Assembly: GCA_020199775.1 (NCBI GenBank)
Contig: JAIVJZ010000016.1
Coordinates: 1-60,461, forward strand
Direction: 5' to 3'
Length of the DNA stretch: 60,461 nt
Source: Acidobacteriota bacterium
GTDB lineage: Bacteria > Acidobacteriota > Blastocatellia > Pyrinomonadales > Pyrinomonadaceae
The notes below the pieces were generated by a model that saw nothing but the letters and a program-made list of their open reading frames with translations, searched no databases and was not told where the DNA came from. Positions 17,018-24,536 of the stretch are shown here, one piece after another. The translations under genes were made by a program, and so were the position numbers. Numbering within the stretch: the stretch's first letter is position 1; the number at the start of each line of letters is the position of its first letter.

Positions 17018-17164
17018 AGCGACGGAGTTGTGATTCTCAAAGGGAGTTTTCAACTCTCTCTAACTTAATATCCGGGAGGTCGCCCTTCAGGCGCGCAATC
17101 AATTGCGGCTGGCGGAGATAGGCGGCGTCCCGGATATAACATTCAGCCTCAACGGGATAAACGT

Positions 17165-18253
17165 ATGGCTCAGAACGATAAAGATTACGCGGTCATCATC
17201 GGGATTAAATCTTATCCTGATTTTGATAAGGATGGCCCACTCGAAGGGCCGGAAAACGATGCTCTGGCGTTTCGCGACTGGGTTATATCTCCGACCGGAG
17301 GTAATGTGCCGGACGATAAAGAGCATGTCGCGCTGATTGTCAGTTCGAAGTATCAACCGCCTGCAGCCATCGCGGACGATGCCCGGCCCATGATCATTGA
17401 CGTGCAAGGCGCGTTCGAGAAACTACAGAATAAGGCCGAAGAGAACGCCGCGAAGGGCAAGGGGCTTCAAGTCGGAAGGAGGCTCTACATCTACATGGCG
17501 GGGCACGGCTTTGCTCCACGCGACGATCAAACCGCTCTGCTGATGGCGAACGCCACCCGCGAACGCACGGGAGCCGTCTACCACATTCTCGGACAATACA
17601 CGGCTGACTGGTTCTTCAAGGCCAAATATTTCGAGGAGATCATCCTGCTGATGGACTGTTGCCGTGAACTCTACCCCGTCATGGGCCTCAACATGTCGTT
17701 CAAACAGTCCATTGCCCCGGGGGCAGTCGATAAAGTGAAACGCTTCTACGGGTACGGCACGAAGTGGTCGCGCCTTTCGCGTGAGAAGAACATCAACGGC
17801 GCGCGGCGTGGAATCTTTACTACCACAGTGATAAAAGCTCTGGAAGGTGGGGCGGTGGACGCTGACACGGGCGAACTCACGGCGCAATCGCTGAGTGACT
17901 ATCTTTATACCAACATGGAGAAATTATTGGACGACGCGGAGAAGAAGATTGACGATATTCCGAAAGAGCCGGAGATCGATTACTACCCTAAAAAGGGGAA
18001 GGGATTTGTGCTCCTGAACGTGCCGATCCCGCAATATCGTGTCACACTCAGCGTGCCCCCGGCTGCGCTTGGAAAACCTGCACAAATTCTGGACGGAGCT
18101 AAAGATTACGCGCCCGCCGAAACCATCGCTGCCGTCCCAGACCCCTGGGTGGTGAACTTGACGCGCGGTAAGTATCTGGCGCAGGTTCTCGCCGCCGGTC
18201 TACAGAAGGTGATTGTTGTGGACGGCACAGGAGATGTCAATGAAAGCTTCTGA
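17165..18253 (+). CDS. Caspase-like (C14) protease with C-terminal beta domain
   Basis: 362 aa. DYAVIIGIKSYP first strand, helix with NDALAFRDW, catalytic H114 in YIYMAGHGFAP and cysteine pair in EIILLMDCCRELYP (C166 by alignment). The residues after the cysteine are RELY rather than the usual H-(S/A)-G, so substrate handling may differ. The H-to-C spacing is normal. Residues 285-362 are beta-rich (YRVTLSVPPAALGKPAQI, WVVNLTRGKYLAQVLAAG) and resemble PEGA-type carrier domains. There is no signal peptide. The last codons overlap the start of the next gene by 14 nt, so the two are translationally coupled. The upstream ribosome site is weak. Confidence 0.82.
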   Translation: MAQNDKDYAVIIGIKSYPDFDKDGPLEGPENDALAFRDWVISPTGGNVPDDKEHVALIVSSKYQPPAAIADDARPMIIDVQGAFEKLQNKAEENAAKGKGLQVGRRLYIYMAGHGFAPRDDQTALLMANATRERTGAVYHILGQYTADWFFKAKYFEEIILLMDCCRELYPVMGLNMSFKQSIAPGAVDKVKRFYGYGTKWSRLSREKNINGARRGIFTTTVIKALEGGAVDADTGELTAQSLSDYLYTNMEKLLDDAEKKIDDIPKEPEIDYYPKKGKGFVLLNVPIPQYRVTLSVPPAALGKPAQILDGAKDYAPAETIAAVPDPWVVNLTRGKYLAQVLAAGLQKVIVVDGTGDVNESF

Positions 18254-19823
18254 ACAAAAAAAATTGAATCTTGAGGTGGAGACCGCTGACGAGTCGGCGG
18301 AGGTTTTTATCATAGACGGGCGCTTTACAGTGGTTGCACGCGGAATCGGGCTGCGCAACACCTTCAGCCTGTCTCCCGGAATCTACACGGTGAAAGTGCG
18401 CGTCGGTTTTGAGAGCCGCGAAGAGCATGTTGTCTTACTAAATAAATCCGAGAAGGTTCAGTTTTCGCGCATCCACTTCCCGTCGCCCGCGCCGCTCGCT
18501 GATACGGGGAAAACGCACGAGTATCACATCGACGCTGCCGCCAGCGAAAGCAAGCGAGTTCACGTCAACAAAGGTTCGGGAAGCTCAATATTTGTCTTCG
18601 TCAGAGATTGGACCCCGCAGGAAAAGTCGGCCGCCAGAGGTAAGCCTAACAGCAAACCGCAGAGAGGGTTGAAACTGCTGGACGCGCAGGGCAAGGTGCT
18701 GGTTGACCTTGAGAGAGAATCTCTCTCCGATAAGAAGGGAGACCCCTGGGCCGCCTGTAACGTGCAACTGAATCCGGGCATCTACCGGCTCGCTCTGGAA
18801 CTGGCTTCCGGTGATCTGATAGAGCAAACCATAGTCGCTTCGAAGGGATGGCAGACGCAGGTCTTTCTGCTACAGAGAAGTTATGGGGAGAATTGTTCTG
18901 ATTGCCGGGCAGACCTGCTGGGCGCTTCGATCCTGCTCTCCAAAAGTGGTTTTAATCCTGACGACCCGCACAAGCGTCTTGTCGAAGCGGCAAGGCTCGG
19001 GCTGGTCAATACGCGCCAGGTATTGCCGGGCGATGCCATCAATAGAATATTAAATGGGAAGTTTGAAAATCCCATGCTCGGTATTTTCGGAGCACACCTG
19101 CTGCTCGCCGACAAGCAGATCAAGCTTGATGTGCTTAGCATCGTCGTTGCCAACCTGAGAAGGCTGCTCGGGGAAAACCAGCACCCCGACGTTGAGGCGC
19201 TCGCCCACAGGCTCGGAACAAGCAAGACCTCTTACATTTTCGAGCACCCGCCGATGCTCCGGCGCAGTTGGTGGCAGATCGTTGAGGCTACGATTGACAA
19301 GCAAGGATTAGTGCCTCTCAACTCAATGGCCGCCCGGTGTGCCGAACGCATCTGGGGCGAGGAGCCGTGGCTCCAATGGATGACACCGGCACAGCTCAAG
19401 CCTGAACATTCAGTGTTTGACGTAGCCATGGCCTTTGAACCGGGCATTGGACGCGAGGCGATTAATCTTCACTTGCGTCAACTGGATTTACAGGGAGGAA
19501 ACGCTTTTGAATTAGCATTGGAAGAGCCGCCCGCCCGCCCTGAGGGCATGGCGAAGAACCTTGTGGTGAAAAAGAAAAGGTCTTTGCGGGGCGGAAAGGG
19601 TGAGAAGGAAGCGAAGACGAAATCTATCTCTCTCGACGTTCCCACGCCTAAGGCCAGGAAGCGGAAACCTAAAACCCGGCTCAACAAGAGCGACCTCAGA
19701 ATGATGGTTAAGTCTTCAGGACTTCCGCGCGCTAATGTGCAGGTTCTGTTTGATAGATATGAACAGTACAAGGCGGCTTCGGAAGCGGAGACGCCTCTCG
19801 ACATCAAGGTAAAAGGCGAATAG
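18240..19823 (+). CDS. PEGA-like N-domain protein coupled to caspase gene, otherwise unknown
   Basis: About 527 aa from the ATG at 18240 (AGGAG 6 nt upstream, inside the caspase gene's end; an ATG at 18234 is too close to that site). Residues 8-75 form a small beta domain (AEVFIIDGRFTVVARGIGLRNTF, LSPGIYTVKVRVGFES) of the PEGA/carboxypeptidase-regulatory kind. A second similar beta unit lies around 100-200 (LKLLDAQGKVLVDLE...LNPGIYRLALELASG). Residues 230-430 are helical and unrecognised, with many W residues. The tail is strongly basic (KKKRSLRGGKGEKEAK, KARKRKPKTRLNK), perhaps nucleic-acid or membrane-surface binding. No signal peptide. Coupling to the caspase gene suggests a substrate, inhibitor or adaptor for it; this is inference. 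Confidence 0.75.
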   Translation: MKASEQKKLNLEVETADESAEVFIIDGRFTVVARGIGLRNTFSLSPGIYTVKVRVGFESREEHVVLLNKSEKVQFSRIHFPSPAPLADTGKTHEYHIDAAASESKRVHVNKGSGSSIFVFVRDWTPQEKSAARGKPNSKPQRGLKLLDAQGKVLVDLERESLSDKKGDPWAACNVQLNPGIYRLALELASGDLIEQTIVASKGWQTQVFLLQRSYGENCSDCRADLLGASILLSKSGFNPDDPHKRLVEAARLGLVNTRQVLPGDAINRILNGKFENPMLGIFGAHLLLADKQIKLDVLSIVVANLRRLLGENQHPDVEALAHRLGTSKTSYIFEHPPMLRRSWWQIVEATIDKQGLVPLNSMAARCAERIWGEEPWLQWMTPAQLKPEHSVFDVAMAFEPGIGREAINLHLRQLDLQGGNAFELALEEPPARPEGMAKNLVVKKKRSLRGGKGEKEAKTKSISLDVPTPKARKRKPKTRLNKSDLRMMVKSSGLPRANVQVLFDRYEQYKAASEAETPLDIKVKGE

Positions 19824-19877
19824 CTCTGTCCGGGGTCTTGACCTCAACATCCATAAAATACTTCTGCCATAAATTAT

Positions 19878-20855
19878 ATGTTGAAGACTTTCATCGAGGG
19901 CGACAGGCTGCACATCGGTGAAAGATTTTCCGTCTCCTTTCAGCGGACATTACGGCTCCCGGATGATGGCACAAACTACCCGCTGCCGCCGGGGCTTGGA
20001 CTGTTTCCGCTGCACCGCGTCGAGGACTTTCCAGACCGCGCGACAGACTTCATGAAAGAGCGCGGCGGCGTCTTCACCCCGATGCATCAGCAGGAGGCAC
20101 TGTGGCTCGGATTTAACGCTGCAGAGTGGAAACCGAACGCGGTCAAGGTGGGAGTCGGACAAGTCAATGCAATTTCGGGCGACGCCTGGGATGATCAACT
20201 GCACGGACAGCCGCAGGATTACATTATTTGTCCTAACCAACTGTGGTTGGATGGCATCAACGCAGGCGAAGGTTATATACGCCAGTTTGTGGCAATGCCA
20301 TTGGGTCTGGGTTATACAGTTGAGGCGCAGATCACGGGCAGAGAGGTTTGGGGCGGGATACAGATCATCGTCTTTGAACCCAAGCTCGGCAGGTTCCCCG
20401 ACACACCGCCGGAGAAACCTAAAGTAGACTTTCACACCTATGCGATGATGGATGTTGCGGCGGAGACGGGCGAGCCGATGGGTCTCGGTGTCGGAGGTCG
20501 AATGACTCAAAAAATTTACCCCGACCCCTACGGAATCGAAACCTGGGATCAGGATCATTTCGGATCGGTTTTCGTCCACATTGTTAATAGTGAGCAATAC
20601 TACAACCTTACTCAGAGATTACCGCCTCCCACGCCGGTCAGTGCCGGGACGTATGTGGAATTCGGACTGCCCTGGTTTGAGTTGTATGACGAAGATGAGA
20701 GTGATATTCCTCCGCCCGAAAAGCTGTCTGCTGTAGTTTCTATTGAAGAGAAGAACGTGGGCGGAAAGTTGCCGGATGTAGATAATAAAGGACGCTTAGA
20801 GATCACACCGCCTCACTTGCTCGGAATTAAACGCGCTAAAAAATGGAAGATTTAA
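19878..20855 (+). CDS. Conserved protein of unknown function
   Basis: 325 aa, cytoplasmic in appearance. I recall similar proteins, often of one-gene families annotated only as hypothetical, in Actinobacteria and other soil bacteria. Their conserved stretches match what is seen here: RTLRLPDDG, YPLPPGLGLFPLH, GGVFTPMHQQEALWLGF, VGVGQVNAISGDAW, PQDYIICPNQLWLDGI, and IRQFVAMPLGLGYTVE. Many conserved W, Q, D and G residues suggest an enzyme or a tight beta fold, but no known catalytic motif is present. It lies 54 nt after the PEGA-like gene on the same strand. The ATG at 19878 lacks a strong ribosome site. Confidence 0.75.
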   Translation: MLKTFIEGDRLHIGERFSVSFQRTLRLPDDGTNYPLPPGLGLFPLHRVEDFPDRATDFMKERGGVFTPMHQQEALWLGFNAAEWKPNAVKVGVGQVNAISGDAWDDQLHGQPQDYIICPNQLWLDGINAGEGYIRQFVAMPLGLGYTVEAQITGREVWGGIQIIVFEPKLGRFPDTPPEKPKVDFHTYAMMDVAAETGEPMGLGVGGRMTQKIYPDPYGIETWDQDHFGSVFVHIVNSEQYYNLTQRLPPPTPVSAGTYVEFGLPWFELYDEDESDIPPPEKLSAVVSIEEKNVGGKLPDVDNKGRLEITPPHLLGIKRAKKWKI

Positions 20856-21116
20856 TTCCAAACTCTCTGTAAGGGTACCTGTCGGGTTCTATCTATTTAA
20901 CAAACACCGGAGAGCAAACTTAGTTAAGCTATTCGCGGTACTGAGAATTAGGAGAGACACAGGTTTTCCCCTTACCGCTAGTCCTCGCCCGAAGCATTCA
21001 GCACTTCGCAGGAGGAGCGAATCGCATCGAAGGACCGTAAGCTACGGCGCGTAAAATATCTCTGAAGCGGAATCGCTCACACGCTTCTTGCCGCACTAAA
21101 TACAATAGAGTTCTAC

Positions 21117-22775
21117 ATGCCTATCGGCCTCATCAATGTCACAAACCTGGCGAGGGTGCGCAGACCTCTGAGACTTGGATGGCGAATTTTTATCATCCTT
21201 GCCTTTCTGCTCTTTATTTGTCTGTGGTTGGCATTAATCGCTCAGTCCGAAGATTTGAGGCGGCTGTTGATTGGCGGCAGTTTCGCACTATGGTTTTTGA
21301 TAGTGGTAGGTGTGCTTCTTCTGTCTTTGCTCGTCGCCCTATTTAGCAAGGGCGATTTTGCACGTTTCGTCTTCGCCTTAGTGAGCGGCGTCACTACCCT
21401 TTTAATACTTCTGTTGCTTCTCATCGTCGCATACGTGATAGGGACGATGCCCCAAGTTGGTAGTCCGAGCCTAATTATTTTACTCGTCCTGGCCTTAATC
21501 GGTTTCGCGCTCTGTTGGGATTTTATCATTCGTCCCGGTTACTTGTTGTTCCTTAGCCTGATTCCGTTTGGTCGCCCGAAAGCATTTCGTCAGCAGGTGG
21601 TCGCGAGCCTGCTTGTGTGGTCCGGGCGATGGAAAGGTCGGGAGGAGCCTCAAGTATTTGTACCGGGCGAAAGGCGACCTCTCACCCCGGGCGCATACTA
21701 TCGTTTAGCGCTGGGAGTTGTCTCGTTCGTCATCGGGAGCTTATTTGTTGCGCTCGCCATGTTCAGTCTCGTTAATGTGAACTTCCTCCCTGCTATTTAT
21801 CATCTCGAATTCTCGAATGCCTGGCAGATGCTGATAAATTTTCAGATCACATCTCCCGGGTCTTCATGGGATACGTTGGGGGCTGAGATACTTGAGGCAA
21901 TGAATAGCCTGTTGGTTATTGTTCTTGGAATTTTCTGCTTCTTTGTTTTCGGCTATTTCTGGACGCAATGGCAACGTGAAAATACATCGTTTCATCGAGT
22001 GCCTTTATTGCAACACATGACTTCACCCGATCTATTGTTACTTCGATCATTTAAAGATGATGTTAAGTTTGTCGGGAGAACCACAAACAATATCTTGATG
22101 ATACCTTTCACCGTATATGGTTGGAGTTTTACCTTTGAACAGTTAATCGTAAACCGCTTGAAGTATCTGGGGAAGGTACGGTTATTAGACATCGAGCAAG
22201 ATAATACAGAGCTGTTGGAAAAGTGGTGGTTAAGAGGCTTCGTCAAATTGCTGGGCGAGGAGCGGTTGAAGAAGTTGTTCAGCGCGATCTTCCCTGCGAG
22301 CTGGCACAGGTTGCCTGCCAAAGGCGGCATCAGGTACTACATAGACACTCAGGGGGATGAGAAGAAATGGCAGGAAGAGATCGAGAAAGCCATGTCTATT
22401 GCTCGTATGATTATCGTCTTGCTGGGTACAACAAAAAGTCTCAATTGGGAAATAGGTCGAATCGAAGAGCTACATTTTTCAGAGAAGACTGTGTTTGTGA
22501 TGCCGCCGCTGGTCTTTAAGAAAAATTATCAAGCGCGTTGGCAACAATTCACAGAGCATGTGTGTCAGACTCTAGGATATGACAAAGAATTACTGAGAAA
22601 AGTAGATCCGAAGCGGGTGCTCGCCGCTTGTATTCGTAATCATACTTTGGTCCTTATCACGGGGAAGGGTAATTCTCGGTCGCTCCTCTATGAAGCGGCG
22701 GTTGATGTCGCCACCATCCTCGTCGTTGCCGATTCAGCGCAATCCAACAAGATGATTCAGAAGTACCTCACATGA
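21117..22775 (+). CDS. Multi-pass membrane protein with C-terminal TIR-like domain
   Basis: 552 aa. About six hydrophobic segments occur in residues 20-290 (for example LAFLLFICLWLALIA, LWFLIVVGVLLLSLLVALF, LLILLLLLIVAYVIG, IVLGIFCFFVFGYF). Residues 300-552 are soluble and resemble a divergent TIR/SIR-type alpha/beta fold: LLLLRSFKDDVKF first strand, a conserved WEEIEKAMSIARMIIVLLGTT region, LNWEIGRIEELHFSEKTVFVMPP with a glutamate at the WE position, then a last helix/strand pair. It may be a membrane-tethered NAD-acting effector or a signalling scaffold. An AT-rich TACAAT lies at 21101-21106 close to the start, but no ribosome site is obvious. It is the last plus-strand gene before the convergent region. 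Confidence 0.7.
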   Translation: MPIGLINVTNLARVRRPLRLGWRIFIILAFLLFICLWLALIAQSEDLRRLLIGGSFALWFLIVVGVLLLSLLVALFSKGDFARFVFALVSGVTTLLILLLLLIVAYVIGTMPQVGSPSLIILLVLALIGFALCWDFIIRPGYLLFLSLIPFGRPKAFRQQVVASLLVWSGRWKGREEPQVFVPGERRPLTPGAYYRLALGVVSFVIGSLFVALAMFSLVNVNFLPAIYHLEFSNAWQMLINFQITSPGSSWDTLGAEILEAMNSLLVIVLGIFCFFVFGYFWTQWQRENTSFHRVPLLQHMTSPDLLLLRSFKDDVKFVGRTTNNILMIPFTVYGWSFTFEQLIVNRLKYLGKVRLLDIEQDNTELLEKWWLRGFVKLLGEERLKKLFSAIFPASWHRLPAKGGIRYYIDTQGDEKKWQEEIEKAMSIARMIIVLLGTTKSLNWEIGRIEELHFSEKTVFVMPPLVFKKNYQARWQQFTEHVCQTLGYDKELLRKVDPKRVLAACIRNHTLVLITGKGNSRSLLYEAAVDVATILVVADSAQSNKMIQKYLT

Positions 22776-22845
22776 AGACCATGGGCGTCCATCTTGAATG
22801 GATGCCTACGGTCTTAACTTACGTGAGGCTGGGCGCGGCCTCACG
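22775..22845. terminator. Two hairpins between convergent genes
   Basis: First hairpin: arms 22775-22792 and 22798-22815, 18 bp with one A-C mismatch and two G-U pairs, loop CTTGA, starting at the stop codon of the plus-strand gene. Second: perfect 8-bp arms 22822-22829 and 22838-22845, ending just before the minus-strand stop at 22848. Neither has a long T tract, but the place between convergent stops fits a bidirectional terminator. Confidence 0.5.
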
Positions 22846-22847
22846 CT

Positions 22848-24536
22848 TCAGGAATCGTGCTCCAGCATGAGTCCTTGAATTACGTCCTGCCACATCTTCC
22901 AATGTGGGGAATTAACAGCCATCCTTCCCAGCGGGTGAGTTTCAATGGCCTTCATGGTTTCATCGAATGAGTACGGAGAATTTGGCGACGGAGGCGGAAT
23001 CGGCTGTCCGTGTAAAGAAAGTTCGTAGGAAACAACCTGCTGCACGACGCTCTGGAAGACATCGAGACCCCGGAGTTTTTCATCCGTCGGCCCGATCTCG
23101 TAGTCGTGTCCCTCACGTCGCAGGATGTATTTAGTTTGCTGCCTGAGCACCCTCCCTTGCGCCAGGTCATTTATGAAACCGTGCAATTTTTGCGTGTCGC
23201 GCATCAGATGCACAGCCATTGGCGAGAAGGGCTGCGGGTTGCGGCGCAACTGGTTACGAATCTTCTGGGCGATGCGTGCGGCATTCGCCTCTTCCGGCCA
23301 GATATATGGGACTTCGCCGGGTGGTGGCGGGTTCACTCCGAGCGCCTGTTTGAGGGAGCGTTCCTGCACGCGTATGGCGGCGGCGACGAACGGGTCTTCT
23401 TCATCGGCGACCCGCTCGACTTCAGGGTAGGCCAGCGCCGAGTGCTTTCCGACGCGAAAGCACTCGGCGGGGTTGGCAATCCTTTCACTTTGCAGCATCT
23501 GCTCGACCGGCCAGCCGAGCACCATATTCTGGTACGGGTCGAGCGCCGCGCGCAACGCTCCGGCCACATCCGAATTCGCATCCAACACTTGGTCGGCATA
23601 GCGAAGCTCGATGGAGACTTGCTGGCCGTCGGGTTCTCTGACCGCCCGGAAACTGAGTTGGTCTAGCAGCAAGCCGCCATAGTTTTGATACCAATCTTGA
23701 AACCATCTATCCAGAATTTCTCGGTTTCTTGCATCGAGCGAGGCAAGCTCTTTCTCTGTGCGCTGTCTCCCGTTCTCAATGTCATAGGCGACGGGAATCA
23801 CGCCATCCGGCTGCGGATCAACATGCAACGCAAGTTGTGATCCGACGAGTTTGGCAATCCACTGTGCCAGGATGCGTTGCAAATTCGAGATTATGGAGAG
23901 GAAATCAACGAGCAGGGCGGCGGCAAAATTGACTAGATTGGCAAAGTCAGCATTACCCGACAGCCTCTTGATGCTGCTGATGCTGAGTCGCACATCGTCT
24001 CCGACACGCAAGATGGAAGACATCAGGATGTGAACACCCCAGACATCTCTCTCTCTCTCCCGCTCAAGAATATGTTGACACCATTCCTCCATGTAAGCCG
24101 CGAATGCTTGTCGTTCCCGACGACTATATGCGACCTGTTCATGGTACGGCTGATCAAAAGGGACGGTCTCTTGAAGCGACAACAAGGCCGAGATCGAATC
24201 CGAGTTGAGAGCCTGCAACTTGGGCTTCAAACTTTGGAGCAAGAAGCTCTGCGGGCGTGTACAATATTGTCCGGTTCGGAAAGCTTCGACATCCCCATTA
24301 ACAATCTGCCGTTCAGTCTCAGGTAACGTCAATCGTCCCGCTTCCGACACCAGTCCGAGACGTTGGCCGTTCACGCCCGAGGCCAGAGTGCGTTCTCGCG
24401 CCCAGTGCCAAAGGCTGGCTCCGGGGAGTTGATAGCTCTCTATCGCCGCCGCACAGCAGACAACTTCGTTGCCCTCCGCACGCAACAGGGGCAACTGCTT
24501 GAACACTCCTTCGTAAGCCAACATGTTCCAGAGCAA
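22848..24536 (-). CDS. C-terminal part of a vWA/tubulin-like protein (separated by frameshift)
   Basis: 562 aa from the first in-frame ATG, but protein-like sequence in this frame continues upstream to about 24642 (PPVAARSLFDRIIVLEQKQ, ELLWNM), so this is almost certainly the continuation of the gene at 24319-26379 and not an independent gene. It has no signal peptide or membrane helix. It is mostly helical and matches in position the long C-terminal regions of the two other tubulin-like proteins of this operon (ELLWNMLAYEG here aligns with AELAAVLIER in the 26392-30153 product). With the frame restored the whole protein is about 1177 aa. It is the last gene of the minus-strand operon and ends next to the terminator-like hairpins. 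Confidence 0.7.
   Translation of the reverse strand: MLWNMLAYEGVFKQLPLLRAEGNEVVCCAAAIESYQLPGASLWHWARERTLASGVNGQRLGLVSEAGRLTLPETERQIVNGDVEAFRTGQYCTRPQSFLLQSLKPKLQALNSDSISALLSLQETVPFDQPYHEQVAYSRRERQAFAAYMEEWCQHILERERERDVWGVHILMSSILRVGDDVRLSISSIKRLSGNADFANLVNFAAALLVDFLSIISNLQRILAQWIAKLVGSQLALHVDPQPDGVIPVAYDIENGRQRTEKELASLDARNREILDRWFQDWYQNYGGLLLDQLSFRAVREPDGQQVSIELRYADQVLDANSDVAGALRAALDPYQNMVLGWPVEQMLQSERIANPAECFRVGKHSALAYPEVERVADEEDPFVAAAIRVQERSLKQALGVNPPPPGEVPYIWPEEANAARIAQKIRNQLRRNPQPFSPMAVHLMRDTQKLHGFINDLAQGRVLRQQTKYILRREGHDYEIGPTDEKLRGLDVFQSVVQQVVSYELSLHGQPIPPPSPNSPYSFDETMKAIETHPLGRMAVNSPHWKMWQDVIQGLMLEHDS

Noticed and set aside
19950..20597. 215-aa minus-strand ORF
   Set aside because: It lies fully inside the well-supported conserved gene at 19878-20855 on the other strand.
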